Shown one piece after another: positions 33,293-42,482 of a DNA stretch of 51,571 nt (position 1 is its first letter; every line of letters starts with the position of its first letter). The position numbers were made by a program, and so were the translations under genes. The stretch spans positions 1 to 51,571 of the forward strand of contig JAJTDM010000026.1 in the NCBI GenBank assembly GCA_021300575.1, written 5' to 3'. The DNA comes from Rubrivivax sp. (GTDB taxonomy: Bacteria; Pseudomonadota; Gammaproteobacteria; Burkholderiales; Burkholderiaceae_C). The notes under the pieces were generated by a model. That model was given only the letters and a program-made list of their open reading frames with translations. It was not told where the DNA came from and made no database searches.

Positions 33293-34337
33293 AGGACGCC
33301 GCCGCCCGCAGCATGCCCACCTTGATGCCGTTCCAGTTCTTCATCGACACCTCGCTCAAGGTGCGCATGAAGGCGGCGTCGCCGTCATTCAGCGGCAGCA
33401 GTGCTTCGATGATGCCGGCCATCACCACCTCGCAGGCGCGCGCGGTGTTGCCGTCGTCCATCTTCAGCGCCACGCCCAGGCCCAGTTCCGGCAGGGCCGC
33501 GCAATACACGCCTTCGGCGCCCACCTTGCAGAACACGCGCTCGCCCAGGCGTTCCATCACCCGGGTGTCGAAGCGGCCGGTGCCGGCCACCATGTAGGGT
33601 GCGCGGGCCACGGCTTCGCGCAGCCGGCGGGCGGCGCGCGCGTGCCCGTCGCGCAGGCCCACGCCCGTGGCCACGCGGGCGAAGGCGTGCGCCAGGTGGC
33701 GCAGCGGGATGGCGTAGGTGGGGATGGAGCAGCCGTCGGTGCCGCGCGCGGCGGTAGCGAGGTCAAAGCCCGTGCTGTCCTGCAACGCGGCGGTGACCTC
33801 GCGCATCACGGGGTGCTCGGGCTTCACGTAGCCGCGCAGAAAGCCGGCCACGTCACGCCCGTCGGCCAGCATGCAGCCCAGGCAGACGAAGCCCGAGTGC
33901 TTGCCCGAGCAGTTGTTGTTCAGGGCGGTGGGCTGGGTGCCTGCGGCGGCCATCGCCTTGATGGCCGCATCGTTGTAGGGCCAGTGCGCGCCGCATTCCA
34001 GTGCGTTCACGTCCACGCCGGCCTTGGCCAGCATGGCCGCCGCCGTGCGCGCGTGGCGCTCCTCGCCGCCGTGCGAGGCGCAGGCGATGGCCAGTTCCTC
34101 ATCCGTCAGACCCAGGCGGTCTGCCGCGCCGCTTTCCACCAGGGGCAGGGCCTGCAGCACCTTCACGGCCGAGCGCGGAAAGATCGGCCGCTCCACGTCG
34201 CCCAGCGCCGTGTGGACGGCACCGTCGGCATCCACGATGGCGAGGGCGCCGCGGTGGAAGGACTCGACGATGCCGCCACGGGTGGCTTCGGCGAGGACAG
34301 GGTGGGTGTTCAGGGGGGACTGGGTGTGGGCTTGCAT
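33285..34337 (-). CDS. L-asparaginase II (Rhizobium etli AnsA/ReAV type)
   Basis: The 350-residue protein belongs to the asparaginase II family (PF06089), which hydrolyses asparagine to aspartate and ammonia and is unrelated to the E. coli enzymes. The catalytic features of ReAV, as I recall them, are present: S56-x-x-K59 in PRSAVKV, C143-S-G-K146 in NNNCSGKHSGF, and C203 in GTDGCSIPTYA; the spacing of the first two blocks equals that in ReAV. The start is ATG 34337, where conserved sequence begins; codons further upstream look non-native. It is convergent with and overlaps Crp paralogue B by 8 bp. Confidence 0.9.
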   Translation of the reverse strand: MQAHTQSPLNTHPVLAEATRGGIVESFHRGALAIVDADGAVHTALGDVERPIFPRSAVKVLQALPLVESGAADRLGLTDEELAIACASHGGEERHARTAAAMLAKAGVDVNALECGAHWPYNDAAIKAMAAAGTQPTALNNNCSGKHSGFVCLGCMLADGRDVAGFLRGYVKPEHPVMREVTAALQDSTGFDLATAARGTDGCSIPTYAIPLRHLAHAFARVATGVGLRDGHARAARRLREAVARAPYMVAGTGRFDTRVMERLGERVFCKVGAEGVYCAALPELGLGVALKMDDGNTARACEVVMAGIIEALLPLNDGDAAFMRTLSEVSMKNWNGIKVGMLRAAASFR

Positions 34338-34416
34338 GCAGCCACTGTAGCGCTGGCCGCTCCGACACCGCGCCGTTTGCCCGCTGCGCCGCAGGTTGGC
34401 GGCGGACAATTGAGCG

Positions 34417-35247
34417 ATGTTCCTTTCGACCTTTGACACCCCCGCACTGCTGGGCGTGGATTTCACCAGCGCGCCGTCGCGCCGCAAGCCCATCACCGTG
34501 GCCCGGGGCCGCCTTCAAGGACCGGTGCTGCGCTTCGAACGCCTGGACGTGTGCACGGACTTCAGCGCCTTCGAGGCAGCGCTGGCCGAACCCGGCCCCT
34601 GGCTGGGGGCGTTCGACTTTCCTTTCGGCCTGCCCAGGGCCTTTGTGGAGCATCTGGCGCTGGGGGCTTCTGCGCAGGGCGTGATGGCCGAGTTGCGGCG
34701 GCGCTGCACCACGCGCATGGACTTCCGCGCTCTGGTCGATGCCTGGGGCAACACCCGGCCCGCCGGCCAGCGCCTGCTGCACCGGCGCACCGACGGTGCG
34801 CTGCCCGGCATCAGCTCCACCAGCCCGCTGCAGACGCGCTACGTGCCCGTGGGCTTCATGTACTTTGAAGGCTTGTCGCGCCTGCTGGCGGCCGGCTTGA
34901 GCCTGCCCGGCCTGCATGAAGGCGACGAGGCTCGCGTGGGCCTGGAGGGCTACCCCGGCTGGCTGGCGTACGAGTTGATCGGGTCACGCTCCTACAAGAA
35001 CAGCGACGCCGCCGACCGGCTGATCGCCCGCAAGGACATCGTGGACGCCCTGGAGCAAGGCCGCACCCGGCTGGGGCTGCGGCTGAAGCTCACGCACGCG
35101 CAGCGCGACAGCCTGGTGGACGACGCGTCGGGCGACCGGCTGGATGCCGTGCTGTGCCTGGTGCAGGCCGCTTGGGCGGCCGCGCAACCGGGCTACGGTC
35201 TGCCGGCGGACGTGGACCCGGTGGAGGGCTGGATCGTCACGGCCTGA
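34417..35247 (+). CDS. DUF429-family protein
   Basis: The 276-residue protein matches DUF429, a family with an RNase H-like fold and no settled function. LGVDFTSAPSRRKPITVARG (about residues 12-31) holds the first-strand Asp. GAFDFPFGLPRAFVE and GLEGYPGWLAYELIGSRSYKN carry the second and third conserved blocks, and DDASGDRLDAVLCLVQAAWAA holds the C-terminal acidic residues. It may be a nuclease-like protein by fold; this is inference. It is divergent from the asparaginase gene with an 80-bp gap. Confidence 0.88.
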   Translation: MFLSTFDTPALLGVDFTSAPSRRKPITVARGRLQGPVLRFERLDVCTDFSAFEAALAEPGPWLGAFDFPFGLPRAFVEHLALGASAQGVMAELRRRCTTRMDFRALVDAWGNTRPAGQRLLHRRTDGALPGISSTSPLQTRYVPVGFMYFEGLSRLLAAGLSLPGLHEGDEARVGLEGYPGWLAYELIGSRSYKNSDAADRLIARKDIVDALEQGRTRLGLRLKLTHAQRDSLVDDASGDRLDAVLCLVQAAWAAAQPGYGLPADVDPVEGWIVTA

Positions 35248-35316
35248 AAGGCCCTTGCTGGGTGGGTGGCCGGCCGTGGCGTTCTGCCGGGGCGAAGCGC
35301 ATGGCCCGCGTGCGGA

Positions 35317-36003
35317 TCACGCCGGCTCCATCCCCTGTCGGCGCTTGGCCTCGTCTGCGGCGGGTGAGGCCATGTACGCCAGCAGCGCGCGGGCGGGCTC
35401 GGGCTGCCGGCAGGTGGCCGCCAGCGCTGCTGAGAAGGTGGTCATGATCTGTACGCCCGGCGGCAAGGGGCCGACGATGGCGATGCCTGGCACATGCAGC
35501 AGTTCGCTCAACTGCTGAAAGCCCAGCGCCACCTCACCTTGCGCGACCAGCCGGGCCACCGGCACGCCCGGTGGCGCCTGGACGATGCGCGGGCGCACCG
35601 TTTCCAGAACGCCCCAGCGCTCGAAGGTCTTGAGCAGGTGGGTGCCGCTGGGGCCGGTGGAATAGCCCAGCGTCGGCGCCGCCAGGACGGCGGCCTTCAG
35701 CGCCTCTTCCGTGCTGATGTCGGGCTGCGGCGTCCCCTCGGGCACGGCCACTGACACGCCCGAGCGCACCAGGGCCACGGTGCTGCCGGCCACGGTCTTG
35801 CCGGCGCTTTCCAGTTGCGCCAGGGCGTTGGCGGCCAGCACGATGAGGTCGAAGACTTCGCCTTCCTGCACGCGCCGGGCCGCGTCCACGCCGCCCACGG
35901 CCTCCAGGGTGGTGGGGCTGCCGCCCGAACGCTCATGGCCAGCGGTCAGCTCGGCCAGCACCTGGCGTGTGGCCATGGAGGAAATCATGCGCAAGGGTGT
36001 CAT
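35317..36003 (-). CDS. ModA-like substrate-binding-domain protein without signal peptide
   Basis: The 228-residue protein has the fold of molybdate/tungstate-type binding proteins: VFDLIVLAANALAQLESAGKTV, GVSVAVPEGTPQPDISTEEALKAAVL and VARLVAQGEVALGFQQLSELLHVPGI are typical. There is no export signal at the chosen start ATG 36003 nor in the upstream codons, so it may be cytoplasmic. Stand-alone proteins of this type are common in Burkholderiales and their role is not established. No permease or ATPase is nearby. An upstream start at 36069 would add 22 residues without conserved features. Confidence 0.8.
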   Translation of the reverse strand: MTPLRMISSMATRQVLAELTAGHERSGGSPTTLEAVGGVDAARRVQEGEVFDLIVLAANALAQLESAGKTVAGSTVALVRSGVSVAVPEGTPQPDISTEEALKAAVLAAPTLGYSTGPSGTHLLKTFERWGVLETVRPRIVQAPPGVPVARLVAQGEVALGFQQLSELLHVPGIAIVGPLPPGVQIMTTFSAALAATCRQPEPARALLAYMASPAADEAKRRQGMEPA

Positions 36004-36172
36004 CTTCGAAACCTGTTCAAACCATGGGGGACGGAGCGGCTGGCGCCGGGCACTGTCACAGATTGTCACGAAGCGCCCACACAGGCGCCACAGACAAGCG
36101 CGTCAGGGATTTCCACAATGCCTTCCATCGACACACGGTGTGTCGCGGCAGTGCAGCAACAAGGAGATTCCC

Positions 36173-36715
36173 ATGAGCAAGTTCAACCCCCGCGCCTTTG
36201 CCCTCGCCTTGGTGGCCACCACCCTGACGGTGGGCGGCACCGCAGCCCTGGCGCAAGACTTCCGCAGCGGTGATCAGCGCGCTTCCAGTGCCGCCCTGGC
36301 CCGCGTCATCAGCGTCACGGCAAACACCGAGCGCATCAGCGAGCAGAGCCAGCATTGCACGGAGCAGCAGCAGGTGGTGACGACCCCGGGCCAAGCGGGC
36401 TGGGGCACCACCCTCGCCGGCTCGCTGATCGGCGGCGCCATCGCGTCCCCCATCGGCAAGGGCAGCGGCAAGGTGGTGGCTGTGGCCGCGGGCAGTACGG
36501 TGGGCGCGCAGATCGCGCGCAACATGGCCGAGCAGAACACCACCACGACGGTGAAGACGGTCCAGGTCTGCCAGCCGGTGACCACCATGCGCGAGCAGGT
36601 GCGTGACTACTCGGTGCGCTACGAGTGGGACGGGCGGGAATATCTGGTGAACCTGCCGCAGCATCCCGGCGCCTGGCTGAAGGTCACCACCTCGCACACC
36701 GTGCAGGCGATGTGA
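36173..36715 (+). CDS. Exported glycine-zipper (2TM domain) protein
   Basis: The 180-residue protein has a signal peptide (FALALVATTLTVGGTAALAQ, cleavage near residue 28) and a glycine-zipper segment (SLIGGAIASPIGKGSGKVVAVAAGSTVGAQIA, about residues 84-115). Two Cys flank the zipper in HCTEQQQVV and VQVCQPVT. Such proteins (Rick_17kDa/SlyB-like) sit in or near the outer membrane and are linked to envelope integrity. AAGGAG at 36161-36166 gives a strong start at ATG 36173. It is a single gene, convergent with the RstB-like kinase gene. Confidence 0.88.
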   Translation: MSKFNPRAFALALVATTLTVGGTAALAQDFRSGDQRASSAALARVISVTANTERISEQSQHCTEQQQVVTTPGQAGWGTTLAGSLIGGAIASPIGKGSGKVVAVAAGSTVGAQIARNMAEQNTTTTVKTVQVCQPVTTMREQVRDYSVRYEWDGREYLVNLPQHPGAWLKVTTSHTVQAM

Positions 36716-36753
36716 CCGAGTTCGCTCCGGCACCCTGAGTGGCCGGCGACGCC

Positions 36754-38130
36754 TCAAAGCGTCGGCCATTCGATCAACAAGCGCGCCCCGCCCAGCGGGG
36801 CGCTTTGCATCCGGGCCTGCCCGCCATGGGCCTCGGCCACGCGGCGCACGATCGCCAGGCCCAGGCCCCACCCGCGGCTGCGGCGCTCGCGCTCGCCGTC
36901 CAGGCGCTTGAAGGGCTGGAACACGGCCTCGCGCTGCTCTGGCGGTACCCCGGGCCCATCGTCATCGACGGCCACGAAGACGCGGCCGCCTTCCACCCAG
37001 GCGCGAAGTTCGATGCGCGTGCGGGCATGACGGACCGCATTGCGCACGCCGTTGCGCAGGGCGTAGGGCAACAGACGCGCATCGAAGTCCACCGGTCCCG
37101 GCAAGGCCCAGCGGGTGCCCACGTCCTTGCCCTCCAGCAAGGGCGCCAGTCCCCGCAGCTCCTGCTCCAGCAGGGCCGTCAGGTCGCCCGGTACCGGCGC
37201 GGCGGCCACGGCGCCCATGTCCAGGCGCGCCAGTGTCAGGCTCGTGTCGATCAGCGCCTCGAGTTCGTCGATGTCCCGTTCACAGGCGGCCACGGCGTCG
37301 GCGCGCCGGGCGACATCGTCTTCGTCCACCAGCGCGTCCAAGGCAAAGCGCAGGCGCGCCAGCGGTGTGCGCAACTCATGCGAGACGGCGCCCGTCAGCT
37401 CGCGCTGGGCGGCCAGGGCCGCGGCCAGGCGCTCCAGGGTGGCGCGCATGCCGCGGCCCAGGGGGGCGAACAAGCGGCTGTCCAGCGCCGGCATGGGGGT
37501 GTCGAAACGCCCGGCGCCCAGCGCATCGGCCGTGCGCTGCAGCGCGCGCAGTTCGCGCCAGGCGGGGCGCAGCAGCCCCCAGGCGCTCAGCCCGACGGCG
37601 CAGGCCAGCGCCAAGGCCGCGGCCATCTGCAGCCACAGCTCCCGGGGCAGCTTCAGCCGATGCTCGGGGTTCCAGTCCGGGTCCAGCGGGCCGAGTACCA
37701 GCACCTGTTCGGACGCCCGTCCCGTTTGCGATGCAGGCTGCGCCGTGCCAGTCGGCAGGGCCGCCACCACGCGCCGGTTGAAGCCCGTCACCAGCAGCTC
37801 GCCGGCCGCCAGCCTGGCACGTTCGTCGGCCGTGAAACCCTGGGCCGGCGCCAGGGCCACCGGGTAGGCAAAGCCCTCGTCCAGTTCGCGTACCCGACGG
37901 ACGCGGGCGGCATCGTCCAGGGGAGCCAGCTCGTGCTGCAGCATCAGCACGGTGCCGCCCATGAAGCGGCGCACGTAGTCGTCCGTGACCTCCTTCACCG
38001 CCAGGGCCACCAGGGCCTGCACCAGCAGCAGCATCGCCATCACCGCCAGCGCCAGCCCGGCGGCCACGCGGGCGACGCGGGCACCGGGGGTACCGCTGGC
38101 TTTGGCCGTCCCAGCGGGTGCCGATGTCAT
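36754..38130 (-). CDS. Sensor histidine kinase (RstB-like)
   Basis: The 458-residue kinase has two membrane segments (about residues 20-45 and 166-188) enclosing a periplasmic domain of about 120 residues. A HAMP-like linker (WGLLRPAWRELRALQRTADALGAG) precedes the dimerisation domain with H251 in GAVSHELRTPLARL. The ATPase domain shows LRNGVRNAVRHA (N box), VDDDGPGVPPE and RGWGLGLAIVRRVAEAHGG. It overlaps the response-regulator gene by 4 bp, so the two form one operon. The input signal is unknown. A short inverted repeat (CGACGC/GCGTCG, 36747-36764) spans its stop and may end the transcript. Confidence 0.93.
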   Translation of the reverse strand: MTSAPAGTAKASGTPGARVARVAAGLALAVMAMLLLVQALVALAVKEVTDDYVRRFMGGTVLMLQHELAPLDDAARVRRVRELDEGFAYPVALAPAQGFTADERARLAAGELLVTGFNRRVVAALPTGTAQPASQTGRASEQVLVLGPLDPDWNPEHRLKLPRELWLQMAAALALACAVGLSAWGLLRPAWRELRALQRTADALGAGRFDTPMPALDSRLFAPLGRGMRATLERLAAALAAQRELTGAVSHELRTPLARLRFALDALVDEDDVARRADAVAACERDIDELEALIDTSLTLARLDMGAVAAAPVPGDLTALLEQELRGLAPLLEGKDVGTRWALPGPVDFDARLLPYALRNGVRNAVRHARTRIELRAWVEGGRVFVAVDDDGPGVPPEQREAVFQPFKRLDGERERRSRGWGLGLAIVRRVAEAHGGQARMQSAPLGGARLLIEWPTL

Positions 38131-38855
38131 CCAGGCACGAAGAGGTAGCCTTGTCCGCGCACGGTCTTGATGCGCGTGGGCGTATCGGCATCGTCGCCGA
38201 TCTTGCGCCGCAGGCGCGAGATGCGCGCATCGATCGCCCGGTCCAGGCCGTCGAACTCCAGGCCGCGCAGCCCCTGCATGATGTCGTCCCGAGACACCAC
38301 CTGCCCGGCCCGCTCGGCCAGGAAGTGCAGCAGTTCGTACTCCGCGGTGGTCAGCGCCAGCGCCTGGCCTGCGAGCGTGACCTCCCGCGCAGCGGGGTTC
38401 AGTTCCAGGCCGCCGAAGCGCATGACGCGCCGGTCTGCCCCAGCGGCTGCGCCCGCTGTACCCGCTGTGACCGCAGCACCCACTGTGGGCGCTTCACGCC
38501 GCAGCAGCGCTTTGAGCCGCGCCAGCAGCACGCGCGGTGCCACGGGCTTGGTGATGTAGTCGTCGGCGCCGCCTTCCAGGCCCAGCACCTGGTCGATATC
38601 GTCATCGCGCGCGGTCAGCATCACGATGCGGCCCGTGAAGTCCCGGCGCACGTCCCGCAGCACGTCGAAGCCGTCCTTGCCGGGCAGGTGCCCATCCAGC
38701 AGCACGACGTCAAAACGCTCCCGGCGCATCAGGGTTTCGCCTTCGTCGCCCCGGGCTGCGTGCGTGACCTGCCAGCCGGCCTTGGTCAGGGCGTCGGACA
38801 CCAGTTGCGCCAGGCGCTCGTCGTCCTCCACCAGCAGGATGCGGGCTCCGTCCAT
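38127..38855 (-). CDS. OmpR-family response regulator (RstA-like)
   Basis: The 242-residue protein has a receiver domain (residues 1-115; E10-D11-D12 acidic site, D54 phosphoacceptor in VVLLDGHLPGKDG, Lys in YITKPV). An Ala/Thr/Gly-rich linker (about 123-140) is followed by a winged-helix DNA-binding domain (about 145-240, ALTTAEYELLHFLAERAGQVVSRDDI, IKTVRGQGYLF). It is transcribed before the kinase gene with a 4-bp overlap. No target can be read; autoregulation is usual for this family. Confidence 0.94.
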   Translation of the reverse strand: MDGARILLVEDDERLAQLVSDALTKAGWQVTHAARGDEGETLMRRERFDVVLLDGHLPGKDGFDVLRDVRRDFTGRIVMLTARDDDIDQVLGLEGGADDYITKPVAPRVLLARLKALLRREAPTVGAAVTAGTAGAAAGADRRVMRFGGLELNPAAREVTLAGQALALTTAEYELLHFLAERAGQVVSRDDIMQGLRGLEFDGLDRAIDARISRLRRKIGDDADTPTRIKTVRGQGYLFVPG

Positions 38856-38904
38856 GGGCGGTCTTGCCTGTGCCTTCGTGTGCTGCCGAAGCCCGTGACG
38901 GGAC

Positions 38905-40095
38905 TCAGCCGCTCTTCTTCAGACAGGTCTCGGCCAGCTTGACCCAGTAGCTCGCCCCCGTCGACAAGCAGGCGTCGTTGAAGTCGTAGCCGGGGTTGTG
39001 GACCATGCAACCCCCTTCAGAACCCACGCCATTGCCGATGAAGATGTAGCAGCCCGGCACCTTCTCCAGGAAGAAGGCGAAGTCCTCGCTGCCGGTCACA
39101 GGCTCGGCGGGCAGCAGGCCGTCTTCGCCCAGCCAGTCGCGGACCACCTGCGTGCAGAAGGCGGTCTCCTTGGGGTGGTTGTGCAGCACGGGGTAGCGGC
39201 GCTGGTAGTCCACCTCGGCCGTGCAACCGTGTACTGCGGCCTGGGCCTGGGCGATCTCGGTGATGCGGCGCTGCAGCAGGTCGCGCACGTCGGGGTGGAA
39301 CGCCCGCACGGTCAGGCGCAGCTCGGCCTCGCCGGGAATGACGTTGGGCGCGTCGCCCGCCAGAAAGGCCCCGACGGTGACGATGCCCACCTGCAGCGGC
39401 GGCACGTTGCGAGACACGATGGTCTGCAGTGCCATGACCACGCTGCTGGCCGCCACCACGCAGTCGGTGGAATGCTGCGGCATGGCGCCGTGGCCGCCCC
39501 GGCCCCGCACCTTGATGATGGCCGAGTCAGAACTGGCCAGCGCAAAGCCCGGCACCGCGGCGAACTTGCCTGCCGGCAGGCCCGGCGCGTTGTGCATGCC
39601 GAACATGGCCTCGCAGGGGAACAGATCCAGGAAGCCGTCCTCCAGCATCTGGCGTGCGCCGCCCTGGCCTTCCTCGGCCGGCTGGAACACCACATGCAGG
39701 ATGCCGTCGAAGCGCTGCGTGGCGGCCAGGTGGCGCGCCGCGCTCAGCAGCATGGCGGTGTGACCGTCGTGGCCGCAGGCGTGCATCTTGCCGAAGACCT
39801 TGCTGGCCCAGGGCTTGCCGCTGTCCTCCTGGATGGGCAGTGCGTCCATGTCGGCGCGCAGGCCGATGCGTCGTGTGCTGCTGCCCACCTTCAGCGTGCC
39901 CACCACACCTGTCACGCCCAGGCCCCGGTGTACCTCGTAGCCCCAGCGCTGCAGACATTCGGCCACCAGGTCGGCGGTGGCGTTCTCCTGGTACGCCAGT
40001 TCGGGGTTCTGGTGGATGCGGTGCCGGATGGCGATCATCTCGGCCTCGTGGGCACGGACTTCGTCCAGGGCGGGCAGGGGCAGGGGAGCGTTCAT
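38905..40095 (-). CDS. M20D-family amidohydrolase (hippurate hydrolase-like)
   Basis: The 396-residue metallopeptidase hydrolyses N-acyl amino acids or similar amides. The metal-site motifs are present: LRADMDALPIQE, KMHACGHDGHTAMLL (with the metal-binding Cys and His), VFQPAEEGQGGARQM (Glu-Glu) and the C-terminal SEDFAFFLEKVPG and HNPGYDFND. Residues about 180-290 form the lid/dimerisation domain. The start is ATG 40095, where family homology begins; the upstream open codons have no signals. It is divergent from the tartrate/malate dehydrogenase gene. The substrate within the hippurate/IAA-amino acid/N-acetyl amino acid range is not defined. Confidence 0.93.
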   Translation of the reverse strand: MNAPLPLPALDEVRAHEAEMIAIRHRIHQNPELAYQENATADLVAECLQRWGYEVHRGLGVTGVVGTLKVGSSTRRIGLRADMDALPIQEDSGKPWASKVFGKMHACGHDGHTAMLLSAARHLAATQRFDGILHVVFQPAEEGQGGARQMLEDGFLDLFPCEAMFGMHNAPGLPAGKFAAVPGFALASSDSAIIKVRGRGGHGAMPQHSTDCVVAASSVVMALQTIVSRNVPPLQVGIVTVGAFLAGDAPNVIPGEAELRLTVRAFHPDVRDLLQRRITEIAQAQAAVHGCTAEVDYQRRYPVLHNHPKETAFCTQVVRDWLGEDGLLPAEPVTGSEDFAFFLEKVPGCYIFIGNGVGSEGGCMVHNPGYDFNDACLSTGASYWVKLAETCLKKSG

Positions 40096-40219
40096 GGCGG
40101 GCGCGGGTTCAAGGCTCAGGAATCGCGATTGTCTTCCTTGTCCCCGCAGGTGCGACACGACGCTTTGGCTCGGGCGACACTGCAGGCCTTGGCTGCCACG
40201 CAGATAATCAGGAGCACGC

Positions 40220-41290
40220 ATGAAGACCTATCGCATCGCCACCATCCCGGGGGATGGCATTGGCAAGGAAGTGATCCCCGCCGGGCAGCAGGTGCTGCAG
40301 ACCCTGGCCGACCGGCTGGGCACTTTCGCCATGGCTTTCGAGAACTTCGGATGGGGCGGTGACTGGTACCGCGCCCACGGCCAGATGATGCCCGCCGATG
40401 GCCTGGAGGCGTTGCGAGGACAAGACGCCATCCTCTTCGGCTCTGCCGGTGACCCGCAGATCCCCGACCACATCACGCTGTGGGGACTGCGCCTGAAGAT
40501 CTGCCAGGGCTTCGACCAGTACGCCAACGTTCGGCCCACGCGCATCCTGCCGGGCATCGACGCACCGCTCAAGCGCTGCAAGCCCGAAGACCTGGACTGG
40601 GTGATTGTGCGCGAGAACTCCGAGGGCGAATATGCCGGCGTGGGCGGGCGGGCGCACCAGGGCCACCCGATCGAGGTGGCCACCGATGTCTCCATGATGA
40701 CCCGCGCGGGCGTGGAGCGCATCATGCGCTTTGCCTTCGGCCTGGCCCGGTCCCGGCCGCGCAAGCTGCTGACGGTGGTGACCAAGAGCAATGCCCAGCG
40801 CCATGCCATGGTGATGTGGGACGAGATCGCGGTGCAGGTGGCTGCCGAGTTTCCTGACGTGCGCTGGGACAAGGAGCTGGTGGATGCGATGACCGCGCGC
40901 ATGGTCAACCGGCCGGCGTCCATCGACACCGTGGTGGCCACCAACCTGCACGCCGACATCCTGAGCGACCTGGCCGCTGCGCTGGCCGGCAGCCTGGGCA
41001 TCGCGCCGACCGGGAACATCGACCCCGAGCGCCGCTACCCCAGCATGTTCGAGCCCATCCACGGCTCTGCCTTCGACATCATGGGCAAGGGCCTGGCCAA
41101 CCCGGTGGGCACTTTCTGGAGCTGCGTCATGCTGCTGGAGCACCTGGGCGAGCCGCGGGCCGCGGCCGCGCTGATGGCCGCCATCGAGGCCGTCACTGCT
41201 GACGCCACCCTGCACACGGGCGATCTTGGGGGCACGGCCACCACCGCCCAGGTGACGGCGGCGGTGTGCCGGCGGCTGCAGCAGGCCTGA
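40220..41290 (+). CDS. Tartrate dehydrogenase/D-malate dehydrogenase
   Basis: The 356-residue enzyme belongs to the isocitrate/isopropylmalate dehydrogenase family and best fits the tartrate dehydrogenase-decarboxylase/DmlA group. IATIPGDGIGKEV begins the fold. Substrate-binding Arg residues lie in YANVRPTRILPG and DWVIVRENSEGEYAGVGG. The Tyr used in catalysis by leucine-type enzymes is in the ENSEGEY stretch, a Lys is in DKELVDAM, and metal-binding Asp residues are in TNLHADILSDLAA. It oxidises D-malate or tartrate with NAD to pyruvate or glycerate products. The Bug-type binding protein encoded 100 bp downstream may supply the acid. Confidence 0.92.
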   Translation: MKTYRIATIPGDGIGKEVIPAGQQVLQTLADRLGTFAMAFENFGWGGDWYRAHGQMMPADGLEALRGQDAILFGSAGDPQIPDHITLWGLRLKICQGFDQYANVRPTRILPGIDAPLKRCKPEDLDWVIVRENSEGEYAGVGGRAHQGHPIEVATDVSMMTRAGVERIMRFAFGLARSRPRKLLTVVTKSNAQRHAMVMWDEIAVQVAAEFPDVRWDKELVDAMTARMVNRPASIDTVVATNLHADILSDLAAALAGSLGIAPTGNIDPERRYPSMFEPIHGSAFDIMGKGLANPVGTFWSCVMLLEHLGEPRAAAALMAAIEAVTADATLHTGDLGGTATTAQVTAAVCRRLQQA

Positions 41291-41389
41291 GGTCCGTGAG
41301 GGGGCGGGGACGCTTCGGGATTCCCCGCCTGACAGCGCCGCCGGCATGGGGCACATTGGCGCGGTCCTCTTTCGCTTCAGGAGCCTGCC

Positions 41390-42418
41390 TTGACCCGTCT
41401 TGCCCTTTGCATTGCCCACGGCATCCACCGTGGCATCGACCGTGGATTCACCCGTCGTGTCACCCCCGTGCTGGCTGCGCTGGGCCTGTGCGCCGGCGCT
41501 GCGTTGCTCAGCACGCCCGCCCTGGCCCAGCCCTGCCCGGACAAGAACCTGATGTACTGGCAGGCCTTCCCGCCTGGGGGAGAGTCCGATCTCTCGGCCC
41601 GCCACCAGCAGCTGGTGCTGAAGAAGCGCTGCCCGGCCACGGAGACCGTGGTGCAGTACAAGGCCGGGGCCGGCGGCGCTCTGATGTGGACCACGATGAA
41701 CACGCTGCCTGGCGACGGCGTCACCGTGGTGGGTGTGAACCTGCCGCACACCGTGCTGCAACCCATGGAGGGCAACGTCCAGTACAAGACCGAGGACATC
41801 ACCCCGGTCTACTGGTTCCACTACACGCCCGACGCGCTGGTGGTACCCGAGCAAAGCCCCATCAAGAGCTTTGCCGACTTCATCCGCGTGGCCAAGGCCC
41901 AGCCGAACAAGCTCAACCTCGCGGGCTCCGGGCTCAACTCCGCCAACCACGCGGCCCACGAGCGCCTGAACCGCGACTTCGGCATCAAGACCACCTACGT
42001 CCCGTACAAGGGCACGGGGGACCTGGCCACCGCCGTGCTGGGCGCGCAGGTGGACGGCACCATGTCCTACTCCGCCTTTGCCATCAACAACAAGGGCCGC
42101 GTGCGCGCGCTGGCCGTGGCCATGGACAGGCGCCATCCCCTGATGCCGGACGTGCCCACCTTCAAGGAGCTGGGTGTGGACTGGGTGGACGGCGCCTTCC
42201 GCGGCATCGGCGTGCCCAAGTCCACCCCGCCCGAAGCGCGCAAGCGCCTGTCGGACCTGTGGGCCGCGTTGAACGCCGACCCGGAGATGAAGGAACTCGC
42301 GGCCAAGAGCGGCTTCGAACTGGTCAATGTCGGCGTGGACCAGATGGACGCGTTCATGAAGCAGCGCGTGCAGGTCTACACCGAGGTGGGCAAGGCCATG
42401 GGGCTGGGGAAGAAGTAG
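41390..42418 (+). CDS. Bug-type (TctC family) periplasmic solute-binding protein
   Basis: The 342-residue protein starts at TTG 41390, supported by AGGAG at 41379-41383. A signal peptide with hydrophobic core VLAALGLCAGAALL is cleaved near ALAQ (about residue 47). The family blocks are modified: AFPPGGESDLSARHQQLVL, YKAGAGGALMWTTMN and VPYKGTGDLATAVLGAQVDG. It is less like the two Bug proteins of the catabolic cluster than those are to each other. Its position after the tartrate/malate dehydrogenase gene suggests a hydroxy-dicarboxylate ligand; this is an inference. No membrane subunits are nearby. Confidence 0.88.
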   Translation: MTRLALCIAHGIHRGIDRGFTRRVTPVLAALGLCAGAALLSTPALAQPCPDKNLMYWQAFPPGGESDLSARHQQLVLKKRCPATETVVQYKAGAGGALMWTTMNTLPGDGVTVVGVNLPHTVLQPMEGNVQYKTEDITPVYWFHYTPDALVVPEQSPIKSFADFIRVAKAQPNKLNLAGSGLNSANHAAHERLNRDFGIKTTYVPYKGTGDLATAVLGAQVDGTMSYSAFAINNKGRVRALAVAMDRRHPLMPDVPTFKELGVDWVDGAFRGIGVPKSTPPEARKRLSDLWAALNADPEMKELAAKSGFELVNVGVDQMDAFMKQRVQVYTEVGKAMGLGKK

Positions 42419-42482
42419 CACCACCCGCCTGCCGGGCCGCCGTCCCCGGGGTGGCGTGGCCTGAGGCCTGCTGGAGAGCGCC